This document shows, piece by piece, positions 37,748 to 46,700 of a stretch of 64,000 bases of DNA (positions are counted from its first letter, which is position 1; each line of letters begins with the position of its first letter). This DNA comes from Arthrobacter globiformis. Its GTDB lineage: Bacteria > Actinomycetota > Actinomycetes > Actinomycetales > Micrococcaceae. Position numbers and translations under genes: made by a program. A model generated the notes under the pieces. That model was not told where the DNA came from. It ran no database searches and worked only from the letters and a program-made list of their open reading frames with translations. Location of the stretch: the NCBI RefSeq assembly GCF_003261175.1, contig NZ_QLNP01000105.1:310001-374000 (forward strand), written 5' to 3'.

Positions 37748-38353
37748 ATGAGCAGGATCGTTGCCGGAGCCGCGGGCGGAACCCCGCTGGCCAGCGTGCC
37801 AGGTTCAATGACGCGTCCCACTACGGACCGGGTCAAGGAGGCGCTGTTTTCCCGGCTGGACGCGTTCAACGTGCTCGGCGGCGCCCGCGTCCTGGACCTG
37901 TACGCCGGATCCGGGGCGCTGGGGGTGGAGAGCGCCAGCAGGGGCGCGGAAACGGTCGATCTCGTGGAGTTCGACGCGAAGGCCAGCGCCGTGTGCCAGC
38001 GGAACGCGGACCTCATCAACGGGGTCCTGGGCCGCAAGGCCGTCACGGTGCACCGCTCCAAGGTGGAATCCTTCCTGGAACGCACGGCCGGGGACACCGC
38101 ATGGGACGTCGCCTTCCTGGACCCGCCTTACCCCCTCGAGGAGCCAGCGCTGGCCTCCGTCCTGGAAAAGCTTGCGCCGCACCTCAGCGACGGAGCGGTG
38201 GTGGTGGTCGAAAGGTCGTCGCGCTCTACCGAACCGGGCTGGCCGGGAGGCCTGGAGCGCTTTGCCGAGAAGAAGTACGGCGAGACTCGGCTTTGGTATG
38301 CCGAACCGTCCAGCGGCCAGGATGTGGACCTCGCGCTGGAGGCCGAGGACTAG
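37748..38353 (+). CDS. rsmD: 16S rRNA (guanine966-N2)-methyltransferase
   Basis: SAM-dependent methyltransferase acting on G966 of 16S rRNA. The 201 residues show RIVAGAAGGTPL, TRPTTDRVKEALFSRL, the SAM-binding LDLYAGSGALGVESASRGA and catalytic FLDPPYPLEEP (NPPY type). GGGAGG precedes the ATG. It ends exactly where the convergent spermidine-synthase-like gene ends, with no intergenic base. Confidence 0.93.
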   Translation: MSRIVAGAAGGTPLASVPGSMTRPTTDRVKEALFSRLDAFNVLGGARVLDLYAGSGALGVESASRGAETVDLVEFDAKASAVCQRNADLINGVLGRKAVTVHRSKVESFLERTAGDTAWDVAFLDPPYPLEEPALASVLEKLAPHLSDGAVVVVERSSRSTEPGWPGGLERFAEKKYGETRLWYAEPSSGQDVDLALEAED

Positions 38354-39139
38354 CTAGTCCGACAACCTGTCAAGTTCCACGCCGGCCAGGACTTTGGCCG
38401 GATGCGGGCCGCGGGCGGTGAGCGCGGCGGTCCACTCGGGCGGCCACGGCTTGCGGGTGCCGGCAAGGATGATGTTCCCGGGATACTTGCCCGTGAACAT
38501 GCCCGCCTCGGCGCAGGCTGCGACGTCGGTCATGGCCCTCCGCAGCGCAGCCACCTGGCTGCGGACGAGCGTTAGGCCCGGCTCGTCGCCGACATTTACT
38601 ATGAGCACGCCCCGCTCCGAGAGGAGCGCCGCGGCCTCCTGGTAGAACCCGGTGCAGGCGATGTGCTCCGGGGCCTCCGGCCCGGAGAAGATGTCCAGGA
38701 TGACGACGTCGAAACGCAGGTCCGGGGGCAGCTCGGCCAGGGCAGCACGCGCGTCGCCGATGACCATGTGCAGGTCGGTTCCGTCTGGCAGCGGCAGCCG
38801 CTCCAGCACGAAGTCCAGCAGCTCCCGCTCCAGCTCCACGGCGTACTGCACGGAGCCGGGACGCGTCGCCTGGATATACCGTGCCAGGGTCAGGGCGCCG
38901 GCTCCCAGATGCAGGGCACGGATGGGTTCACCCCACGGAGCGGCGAGGTCCACGATGTGCCCGATGCGGCGCAGGTATTCGTAGAAGATGTCCTCGGGGT
39001 CGGCCAGGTCCACGTGGGACTGCTCGGCGCCGCCGATGCTGAGCACGAAACCGCCGTCATTGTAGGTGTCCGGTTCGATGACGGCGTGCTGGCCGGTGGC
39101 GCGCAGGAAGCGCGATGCCCGGGCGCCGCCGCCGGACAT
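38354..39139 (-). CDS. Spermidine-synthase-like protein
   Basis: A 261-residue protein with a SAM/dcSAM-binding Rossmann fold: LHLGAGALTLARYIQ, the acidic VELERELLDFVLERL, IGDARAALAEL and VILDIFSGPEAPEHI, which places it in the spermine/spermidine synthase superfamily. No speD or agmatine genes are nearby and the N-terminal tetramer domain is short, so it may be another methyltransferase-type enzyme. ATG 39139 lies two bases after the aminotransferase stop, so it is the second gene of a two-gene unit. Its stop abuts the rsmD stop (shared TAGCTA). Confidence 0.83.
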   Translation of the reverse strand: MSGGGARASRFLRATGQHAVIEPDTYNDGGFVLSIGGAEQSHVDLADPEDIFYEYLRRIGHIVDLAAPWGEPIRALHLGAGALTLARYIQATRPGSVQYAVELERELLDFVLERLPLPDGTDLHMVIGDARAALAELPPDLRFDVVILDIFSGPEAPEHIACTGFYQEAAALLSERGVLIVNVGDEPGLTLVRSQVAALRRAMTDVAACAEAGMFTGKYPGNIILAGTRKPWPPEWTAALTARGPHPAKVLAGVELDRLSD

Positions 39140-39141
39140 GG

Positions 39142-40350
39142 TCAGAGCCTGTCCCGGAGGGTCGCCAGGCGCGCGGCGGCCTCCTCGAGGACTTCGTTGC
39201 GCTTGCAGAACGCGAACCGCAGCAGGCTGCGGGTCCGTTCCGCGCCCTCGGGGTGGCAGAACACGGGCACCGGGATGGCCGCCACTCCCACCAGCGCGGG
39301 CAGGCGGCGGGCCAGGTCCACCGAGTCCCGGATGCCCAGCGGCGAGGTGTCCACGTTGACGAAGTAGGTGCCCTCGGGGGTGAACACCTCCAGCCCGGCC
39401 GCCCGCAGCCCCTCGCTCAGGATGTCGCGCTTCTTCCGCAACGTGGTGGAGATGCCCTGGTAAAACTCGTCGGGCAGCGCCAGTCCGGTGGCGATGGCGC
39501 TCTGGAACGGCGTACCGGAACTGTAGGTGAGGAACTGCTTCACGGTCCGCACCGCCGCTACGAGGTGCTCCGGGCCGGTCAGCCACCCGACCTTCCAGCC
39601 CGTAAACGAAAACGTCTTGCCGGCCGAGGAAATGGTGACCGTCCTGTCGGCGGCCCCCGGCAGCGTGGCCACCGGAATGTGGCTGACGCCAAACGTGAGG
39701 TGCTCGTAAACCTCGTCCGTGATGATGATCGCGTTGTGCTTCCGGGCAAGGTCGACGACGCGCTGAAGCACCTCGCGCGGGAAGACCGCACCGGTCGGGT
39801 TGTGCGGGTTGTTCAGCAGCACCACTTTGGTCCGGTCGGTGAACGCCGCCTCGAGAGCTGCGGAATCGGGGTGGAAATCGGGGGCCAGCAGTGGTGCGGT
39901 GACATGCGTGGCGCCGGAGAGCCCGATGATCGCGCCGTAGGAGTCGTAGAACGGCTCGAAGGTCAGGACCTCATCGCCGGGGCCGACCAATGCCAGTAGT
40001 GACGCGGCGATTGCCTCGGTGGCTCCGGTGGTGACGATAATTTCAGTGTCCGGGTCCGGCTCCAGCCCGTAGAACCGCTTCTGGTGTGCGGACACGGCCT
40101 TCCGGAGCTGGGGGACCCCCTTGCCGGGCGCATACTGGTTGGAGCCTTCGGCGATCGCGGCCTGGGCGGCGGCCTTGATCTCCGCGGGCCCGTCCTCGTC
40201 AGGGAATCCCTGCCCCAGGTTGATGGCGCCGGTCTGCATGGCCAGCGTGGTGATCTCCTCAAAGATCGTCACGCCCAAAGCGCCGTTCTTTGCCAGCAGG
40301 TTCGCCCCGGTGGCCGCACGCTGCCAGGGAGCCGGAAGTGTTTCTGTCAT
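39142..40350 (-). CDS. Class I/II PLP aminotransferase
   Basis: Fold-type I transaminase of 402 residues. INLGQGFPDEDGP, VTTGATEAI, NNPHNPTGAVF, the TDEVYEHL motif, the Schiff-base Lys in SSAGKTFSFTGWKVGW and a C-terminal Arg region (EGAERTRSLLRFAF) are present. This group includes kynurenine/glutamine transaminases and N-succinyl-diaminopimelate transaminase DapC, which makes DAP for cell wall and lysine; the exact substrate is not decided by sequence. ATG 40350 (MTETLPAPWQRA) is chosen for the AGGAAA in front. It runs divergent from coaD. Confidence 0.88.
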   Translation of the reverse strand: MTETLPAPWQRAATGANLLAKNGALGVTIFEEITTLAMQTGAINLGQGFPDEDGPAEIKAAAQAAIAEGSNQYAPGKGVPQLRKAVSAHQKRFYGLEPDPDTEIIVTTGATEAIAASLLALVGPGDEVLTFEPFYDSYGAIIGLSGATHVTAPLLAPDFHPDSAALEAAFTDRTKVVLLNNPHNPTGAVFPREVLQRVVDLARKHNAIIITDEVYEHLTFGVSHIPVATLPGAADRTVTISSAGKTFSFTGWKVGWLTGPEHLVAAVRTVKQFLTYSSGTPFQSAIATGLALPDEFYQGISTTLRKKRDILSEGLRAAGLEVFTPEGTYFVNVDTSPLGIRDSVDLARRLPALVGVAAIPVPVFCHPEGAERTRSLLRFAFCKRNEVLEEAAARLATLRDRL

Positions 40351-40441
40351 TGGTTTCCTGCCTGTCTGTTCAGCACTCTTTTCAGCCGCGGGCGCCTTCG
40401 CGGCCGTGCCCCAGTCATGGTATCCCGGCCCGCGGATACGG

Positions 40442-40447
40442 TAGGTT
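40442..40447 (+). promoter_or_regulatory. Leaderless-type -10 (TAGGTT) of coaD
   Basis: TAGGTT ends six bases before ATG 40454. No SD is present. Confidence 0.5.
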
Positions 40448-40453
40448 CGGAGC

Positions 40454-40933
40454 ATGAGACGCGCCGTATGCCCAGGCTCCTTCGACCCCATCCACAATGG
40501 ACACCTCGAGGTCATCGCCAGAGCCGCGAGCCTGTTTGATGAAGTGATAGTCGCCGTGTCCACCAACTACGCCAAGAAGTACCGGTTTCCGCTGGAGGAA
40601 CGGATTGAGATGGCCAGGGAGACCCTGGCCTCCCTCCGCGGCATCGTCGTGGAACCCGTCGGAGAGGGGCTCCTGGCGGAGTACTGCCGGCAGCGCGGGG
40701 TGTCCGCTATCGTAAAGGGGCTGCGGTCGTCGTCGGACTTTGACTACGAGCTTCCGATGGCCACGATGAACCGCCAGCTGAGCGGAGTGGAGACCGTGTT
40801 CCTTCCGGCAGAGGCGCACTACCTTCATCTGTCATCCACCCTGATCAAGGAAGTGGCAACCCTGGGCGGGAGTGTGTCCGAGTACGTTCCCAGATCCGTG
40901 CTCAAACGGCTTCTTGCTGGCGGCGCGCCTTAG
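40454..40933 (+). CDS. coaD: Phosphopantetheine adenylyltransferase
   Basis: Transfers AMP from ATP to 4'-phosphopantetheine, the penultimate step of coenzyme A synthesis. The 159 residues show the nucleotidyltransferase motif CPGSFDPIHNGHLEVIARA (HxGH), VKGLRSSSDFDYELPMATMNR and the C-terminal STLIKEVATLGG (ISSTxxR-like). Length is normal for the hexameric bacterial enzyme. Probably leaderless. Confidence 0.96.
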   Translation: MRRAVCPGSFDPIHNGHLEVIARAASLFDEVIVAVSTNYAKKYRFPLEERIEMARETLASLRGIVVEPVGEGLLAEYCRQRGVSAIVKGLRSSSDFDYELPMATMNRQLSGVETVFLPAEAHYLHLSSTLIKEVATLGGSVSEYVPRSVLKRLLAGGAP

Positions 40934-40980
40934 GCCCGCCAGCCCTGAAGGGGGTAGGCTTGTCCGGTACGTTTCCGGTG

Positions 40981-41005
40981 CACGCCGGCCGCGTGCCCCG
41001 GCGTG
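40981..41005 (+). terminator. Weak hairpin after coaD
   Basis: CACGCCGG pairs with CCGGCGTG around a 9-base loop, 47 bases after the coaD stop, without a T tract. It may separate coaD from the yceD promoter. Confidence 0.35.
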
Positions 41006-41014
41006 GCATCCGGT

Positions 41015-41044
41015 TTGAGTCCGTCAGGGAGTTCAGGCTAAGAT
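41015..41044 (+). promoter_or_regulatory. Promoter of yceD-rpmF-rnc
   Basis: TTGAGT at 41015-41020 and TAAGAT at 41039-41044 with an 18-base spacer. It is placed 30 bases before the SD of yceD. Confidence 0.55.
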
Positions 41045-41067
41045 GGTACGTCGGTCATATGTTCAAC

Positions 41068-41072
41068 AGGAG
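41068..41072 (+). promoter_or_regulatory. Shine-Dalgarno AGGAG that points to an ATT start
   Basis: A strong AGGAG is followed by five bases and ATT at 41078. No ATG, GTG or TTG lies in frame at a usable distance; the first in-frame ones are TTG 41102 and ATG 41105, 30 or more bases away. Confidence 0.6.
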
Positions 41073-41077
41073 TTCTC

Positions 41078-41626
41078 ATTAAGCGAGATGCAAGTTCGCC
41101 CTTGATGTTAGATGTCAAGGACCTCGGGCGCAGCCCGGGGAGCATGCGTACACTGACGGAACATGTACCCGCGCCGAAAGATCTCGGCGTGGCGCTCATT
41201 GGCGTTCAGGAAGGCTCGGATATCGAGCTCGACCTGAGGCTTGAGGCCGTACACGAAGGAATTCTGGTATCAGGAACCGCCCTCGCCGAGGTAAAGGGCG
41301 AGTGCGGCCGATGCCTGGATCCCCTTGCGTATGACCTTGAGGTCAATGTGCAAGAGCTTTTCTTCTACGAAGGCGTCCTGCCTTCCGATGAAGAAGACGA
41401 TGAAGAGCAACGTCGAGTCGAGCACGATCTGATCGATCTTGAGCCGGTGTTGCGGGACGCAGTCGTAACCGCGCTGCCGTTCCAGCCGGTGTGCCGGGAA
41501 GACTGCCAGGGTCTGTGCTCCGAATGCGGGGCGCGCCTGGAAGACGATCCGGGGCACCACCACGAGGTCGTAGATCCTCGCTGGGCTGCCCTGGCTGATC
41601 TGGCTAAGCCTGACCGGCAAAATTGA
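41078..41626 (+). CDS. yceD: YceD/DUF177 large-subunit rRNA accumulation protein
   Basis: DUF177 protein linked to 23S rRNA accumulation and normally encoded just before rpmF, as here. It has about 182 residues. The motif SPLMLDVKDLGRSPGSM is at the N-terminus, and there are two Cys pairs: CGRCLDPL and CREDCQGLCSECG, a likely metal site. The central part is very acidic (SDEEDDEEQRRVEHD). A conventional start would be TTG 41102 or ATG 41105, but neither has an SD and the family motif SPLMLDV begins upstream of them. AGGAG before ATT 41078 suggests initiation at ATT, giving IKRDASSPLMLDV. The ATT start is inference. Confidence 0.85.
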   Translation: MKRDASSPLMLDVKDLGRSPGSMRTLTEHVPAPKDLGVALIGVQEGSDIELDLRLEAVHEGILVSGTALAEVKGECGRCLDPLAYDLEVNVQELFFYEGVLPSDEEDDEEQRRVEHDLIDLEPVLRDAVVTALPFQPVCREDCQGLCSECGARLEDDPGHHHEVVDPRWAALADLAKPDRQN

Positions 41627-41662
41627 TTTGTAAGTGTTTTTCTAGAGAGAAATGAGTTAGCC

Positions 41663-41866
41663 GTGGCTGTTCCCAAGCGGAAAATGTCTCGCTCGAATAC
41701 CCGCGCCCGTCGTTCCCAGTGGAAGGCAACTGCCCCCCACCTGGTGAAGACCGTCGAGAACGGACAGGTCACCTACAGCCTGCCGCACCAGGCAAAGGTC
41801 GTCACCGACTCGGCTGGCACTGCGCTGTTCCTTGAGTACAAGGGCCGCAAGGTCGCGGACGTCTAA
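41663..41866 (+). CDS. rpmF: 50S ribosomal protein L32, zinc-free form
   Basis: Large-subunit protein of 67 residues, [22 protein letters not shown] at the start (cited as a region). There is no cysteine at all, so the CxxC zinc ribbon of the C+ type is lost (C- form). This should work under zinc limitation. GTG start. The yceD-rpmF pair is conserved and rnc follows after 21 bases. Confidence 0.95.
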   Translation: MAVPKRKMSRSNTRARRSQWKATAPHLVKTVENGQVTYSLPHQAKVVTDSAGTALFLEYKGRKVADV

Positions 41867-41887
41867 TCGGCCTACAAGTCGATCAGG

Positions 41888-42643
41888 ATGTCTTCAACTG
41901 AAGAGCTTCTGAAGCGTCTCGGTGTCTTCATTGACGCCGGGACGCTTCGTCTTGCTCTGACACACCGTTCTTACGCCTACGAAAACGGCGGCATACCCAC
42001 CAACGAGCGCCTTGAGTTCCTGGGCGACTCCATCCTGGGCTTCTCCGTCACCGATGCGCTGTACCGCGACAACCCGACGCTCCCCGAGGGAGATCTGGCC
42101 AAGCGCCGGTCGGCCGTGGTGAGCACGCGCGCCCTCGCCGGCATCGGCCGCAGCCTGGGCATCGGGGACTACATTTACCTTGGCCAGGGGGAGAAGCTCA
42201 CCGAAGGCAAGAACAAGGCCTCGATTCTGGCTGACACCATGGAAGCCCTCATCGGCGCCACCTACGTGTCCAACGACATCGAGACCGCCCGCCAGCTGGT
42301 GATGCGCCTCATCGGGCCGCTCCTGAAGGACGCCGCCGCCCTCGGCGCCGGCACGGACTGGAAAACCAGCATCCAGGAGCTGGCCGCGGGACGACAGCTG
42401 GGCAGCATCTACTACGCCGTTGAGGGCTCCGGCCCGGACCACGCGCGCACCTTCGTCGCGCAACTCCAGATCGGCGGAACCGCGTACGGAAAGGGCTCCG
42501 GCCACTCCAAGAAGGAAGCCGAGCAGGAAGCTGCCGCGGACGCCTGGCGGAAGCTGTCGGGCGCGGACTCCAAGGTCTCTGGCGCGGAGCCTGCGCCGGC
42601 AGACGCAGCGGCGGCTCCCTCGGATTCCGCCGCGGGCAGCTAA
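41888..42643 (+). CDS. rnc: Ribonuclease III
   Basis: Double-strand-specific endonuclease for rRNA maturation and mRNA turnover. The 251 residues have the RNase III signature ERLEFLGDSILGFSV with the catalytic acidic residues, a second acidic site in ADTMEALIGATY, a dsRNA-binding domain (about 155-225, with GSGHSKKEAEQEAAADAW) and an Ala/Ser/Pro-rich C-terminal tail. mutM follows after six bases. Confidence 0.95.
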   Translation: MSSTEELLKRLGVFIDAGTLRLALTHRSYAYENGGIPTNERLEFLGDSILGFSVTDALYRDNPTLPEGDLAKRRSAVVSTRALAGIGRSLGIGDYIYLGQGEKLTEGKNKASILADTMEALIGATYVSNDIETARQLVMRLIGPLLKDAAALGAGTDWKTSIQELAAGRQLGSIYYAVEGSGPDHARTFVAQLQIGGTAYGKGSGHSKKEAEQEAAADAWRKLSGADSKVSGAEPAPADAAAAPSDSAAGS

Positions 42644-42649
42644 GCGCCG

Positions 42650-43621
42650 GTGCCTGAACTACCCGAAGTCGAGGTGGTCCGGCGCGGCCTGGTCAACTGG
42701 GTCCGCGGCCGGACCATCACCGGCGTCGACGTTGTGGACCCGAGATCCGTGCGCCGGCACGCGCTGGGGCCCGAGGATTTCGCCGGGAATCTTGAGGGAG
42801 CCATCGTCCTCGATGTCGTCCGCCGGGGCAAGTTCCTCTGGATGCCGCTGCAGGAGGATGGCGTGTCCCGCGGCAGTACCGGCAGCGGCGATTCCGGGGT
42901 CCCCGGCGTCGCGCTCATGGCCCACCTCGGCATGAGCGGTCAGCTCCTGATGCAGGACAGCTCCGTTCCGGACGAGAAACATTTGAAGGTCCGGCTGCGG
43001 CTGAGTCCGGAGGGAGCCATGCCGGATCAGCTGCGGTTCGTGGACCAGCGGATCTTCGGCGGCCTGTTCGTCACCACTCTCGTTCCCACGGACGACGGCG
43101 GACCCGGCGGGATCGCGGAGGACCCGGTGCCGGTCATCGCGGAGGAAGCCTCGCACATCGCGCGTGACCCCCTGGACCCGCATTTTTCCTTTGACACCTT
43201 TTACCGCCGCCTCCGGAAGCGGAAGACCGGGCTGAAACGCGCGCTGCTGGACCAGGGGCTCGTGTCCGGGATCGGCAACATCTACGCGGACGAGGCCCTG
43301 TGGCGGGCAAAGCTGCACTATGCGCGGCCCACCGACACTCTCCGACGGGCTGACGCCGAACGCCTCCTCGCCGCTGCCCGCGACGTGATGACCGATGCCC
43401 TGGCTGCCGGCGGCACCAGCTTCGATTCCCTATATGTCAACGTCAATGGCGCCTCCGGTTACTTTGAGCGGTCCCTCAACGCCTACGGCAGGGAGGGTGA
43501 GGAATGCAGGCGCTGTGCCGCCGCCGGGATCGTCAGCATCATGCGGCGCGAGCAGTTCATGAACCGTTCCTCCTACACCTGCCCTGTGTGCCAGCCGAGG
43601 CCCCGCAACGGCCGCTGGTGA
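42650..43621 (+). CDS. mutM: Formamidopyrimidine-DNA glycosylase
   Basis: Base-excision repair enzyme that removes 8-oxoguanine and nicks the site. The 323 residues begin [14 protein letters not shown], so Pro2 (Schiff base) and Glu3 (acid) appear after Met removal. Other parts are [12 protein letters not shown], the H2TH region [22 protein letters not shown] and a C-terminal zinc finger (CRRC...CPVC). It is somewhat longer than E. coli Fpg (269) because of internal inserts near residues 70-85 and 155-175. GTG start. It lies between rnc and smc. Confidence 0.95.
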   Translation: MPELPEVEVVRRGLVNWVRGRTITGVDVVDPRSVRRHALGPEDFAGNLEGAIVLDVVRRGKFLWMPLQEDGVSRGSTGSGDSGVPGVALMAHLGMSGQLLMQDSSVPDEKHLKVRLRLSPEGAMPDQLRFVDQRIFGGLFVTTLVPTDDGGPGGIAEDPVPVIAEEASHIARDPLDPHFSFDTFYRRLRKRKTGLKRALLDQGLVSGIGNIYADEALWRAKLHYARPTDTLRRADAERLLAAARDVMTDALAAGGTSFDSLYVNVNGASGYFERSLNAYGREGEECRRCAAAGIVSIMRREQFMNRSSYTCPVCQPRPRNGRW

Positions 43622-43741
43622 GCATTGACACCTTGGTTGGGAAGGCCAAAACAGCCGCAAATCCGGGGTTCCCAGCCCGTTAGCCACTAGATTTGGTGAA
43701 GGACCAGCACCCGCTGCCGCCACCTATGGAGATCTGAAACC

Positions 43742-46700
43742 TTGCACCTCAAAAGTCTGACCGTCCGGGGCTTCAAGTCGTTTGCGTCGGCCACGACGTT
43801 CGACTTTGAGCCTGGCGTCACGGCAGTTGTCGGGCCCAACGGTTCGGGCAAGTCCAACGTCGTGGACGCCCTGGCCTGGGTCATGGGGGAGCAGGGCGCC
43901 AAAACCCTCCGCGGCGGCAAGATGGAGGACGTCATCTTTGCCGGCACGTCCGGCCGCCCGCCCCTGGGCCGCGCGCACGTCTCGCTCACCATCGACAACG
44001 CCGACGGCGCCCTGCCGATCGAGTACAGCGAAGTCACCATCTCGCGCACGCTCTTCCGCACCGGCGGTTCCGAATACGCCATCAACGGCTCGGCGTGCCG
44101 GCTCCTGGACATCCAGGAACTGCTCTCCGACTCCGGACTCGGCCGCGAAATGCACGTCATCGTGGGGCAGGGGCAGCTGGACCGGGTCCTGCACGCTACT
44201 CCCGAGGACCGCAGGGGCTTCATTGAAGAAGCCGCCGGCATCCTCAAACACCGGCGGCGCAAGGAGAAGACCGTCCGCAAGCTGGAGGCGATGCAGGCCA
44301 ACCTCCAGCGGCTCAGCGACCTAACCGGGGAAATCCGCCGGCAGCTGACACCGCTCGGCAAGCAGGCAGCGGTGGCGCGGCGCGCGCAGACTGTCCAGTT
44401 CGAGGTCCGCGACGCCCGTGCCAGGCTGCTGGCAGATGACCTGGTCCAGCTCCAGAACACCCTTGCACAGGACATCGCCGACGAGTCAGCGCTCAAGGAG
44501 CGGCGCGCTGTCGTCGAAACCCAGCTTGAGGAGGGCCGCCGGCGGCAGGCCTCGCTGGAACAGCTTGCGGCGGAGGCGACACCGCAGCTGAACGCCGCCC
44601 GGGACACCTGGTACCAGCTGTCCGCTGGACGCGAGCGGCTGCGCTCCCTCGCATCTTTGGCCCAGGAACGCTGCCGCCTGCTGGGATCCGCGGATCCTGC
44701 GCCGGAGCCTGGCCGAGACCCGGACCAGCTGGAGCGGCAGGCCGCACGCGTCCGCGCCGAGCAGGCGGAGCTGGAGCAGGACATCCTTGCGGGGCGCGCC
44801 GCGCTGGAGGCCGCCACAGCCGCCAAGTCAGCGGCCGAGGATGCGGCCACTGCCGAGGAGAAGCGGCTCACTGCCGCCCTGCGGGCGGCCGCAGACCGGC
44901 GTGAGGGCTTGGCGCGGCTGGCCGGCCAGGTAGGCGCGGCGCGGTCAAAGGTGGAATCTGCCCAGGCCGAAGTGGGCAGGCTCCGCGAATCCCTGGCCGC
45001 CGGCGATGAGCGCCGCCGGCATGCCCAGTCCGAGTTCACCGCGCTGGAATCACAGGTGGCGGGGGTCGAGGACGGCGAGGAAACCCTTGATGCCGAATAC
45101 GAGGACGCCAGCGCCGCCCTCGACGGCATCCTCGCGGAAATTGATTCACTGAAAAGCGCAGAACGCGACGCCGTCCGCGAACGGGACGCGCTGAAGGCAC
45201 GGCACGAGGCCCTTCAGTTGGGCCTCAACCGCAAGGACGGCTCCGAGCATGTCCTCGGCGCCGGGGTGGCTGGCACCGTCGGCCCCCTGGCGACGGCACT
45301 GACTGTTGAACCGGGCTATGAGGCCGCCGTCGCTGCGGCCCTGGGCAGCGCTTCGGATGCCATCGTGGTGCGGGACGCTGGAACGGCGGCAGAATTGGTG
45401 CGCCTCCTCAGGGAGGACGACGCCGGCCGTGCCACGCTGCTGCTCGAGGCCGCAGCACCTCCGGCAGGAGCGCCCGCTGCCGCGGGAAAAACCGCTAAAG
45501 GAAGCGGTGCCCTGCCAGCCGGGGCCCGCCCGGCGGCGGACCTGGTAACGGCCTCGGGAACCACGGCGGCGGCCGTGCGTACGCTGCTCGCTGCCACCGC
45601 CGTCGTCGACGACCATGACACGGCGGCCGAGCTGGTCGCCGGGCGTCCCGACCTTACCGCCGTGACGCTCGCCGGCGACGTCTTCACCGCATGGACCGTC
45701 ACCGGCGGTTCTGCGAAGGCGCCCTCACTGCTAGAGGTGCAGGCCGCCGTCGACGACGCCGCGTCCCGCCTGACGGCGGTCACGGCCGGGCTGGAACAGG
45801 GCCGCTTTGCCCTGGCTGCCGCCGAGGCCCGGCGTGCCGAGGCGCAGGAACGCGCGGACACCGCGCTGGAGCGCCTGCACGAATCGGATGCCCGGCTGGC
45901 AGCGGTGGCCGAACGGCTGGGCCACCTCAACTCGGTCCTGCGCAGCGCCGTCGGTGAAAGCGAACGGCTGGCAGCGTCGCTGGCCCGTGCGGAGGCAAAC
46001 ATCGTGGCCGAGCAGGAGACGCTGACGGCGGTCACAGCCCGGCTGGCGGCGGCCCAGGACGCGCCCGCCGAGGAGGAACCGTCCACGGAACAGCGGGACG
46101 CGCTGGCCCTGGCCGCATCCCAGGCACGCTCGGCCGAAATGGAAGCCCGGCTGTCCCTGCGCAGCCGGGAGGAGCAGCTCACGGCCATCAGCAACCGGGC
46201 CGCCTCGCTGGAACGCGCTGCGGCCTCGGAACGCCGGGCCCGCGAACAGGCCGCGGAACGGGCCCGCCGCCGAAGGATCCAGGCCAAGCGGGCGGCGGCA
46301 GTCTCGGCCGCGGCGGAGCACCTGATCCGGTTCAGCGACGTTTCCGTTGAGCTGGCCGGCCGGGAGCGGGACCTTGCCGAGCAGGTCCGGGAGCAGCGGG
46401 ACCGGGAACTCGCCGCTATCCGCACGGCCAACGACGCGCTGGCCCGCGAACTGGCGGAACTGACCGACTCGGTGCACCGCGACGAGCTGGCGCGTGCCCA
46501 GCAGCGGCTCCGGATTGAGGCGCTGGAAACGAAGTCGGTCGAGGAGCTGGGGCTGACGGCGGACCAGCTCGTGGCGGACTACGGGCCGGACCGGCCGGTG
46601 CCCCTGCCCGCCGCCGTTTCCACGGACAAGTGGGCGGCGCTGCGGGCGCCGGTCGATGCCGAGGGCCAGCCGGTGGTGGAGGGTGTGCCGTTCGTCCGCG

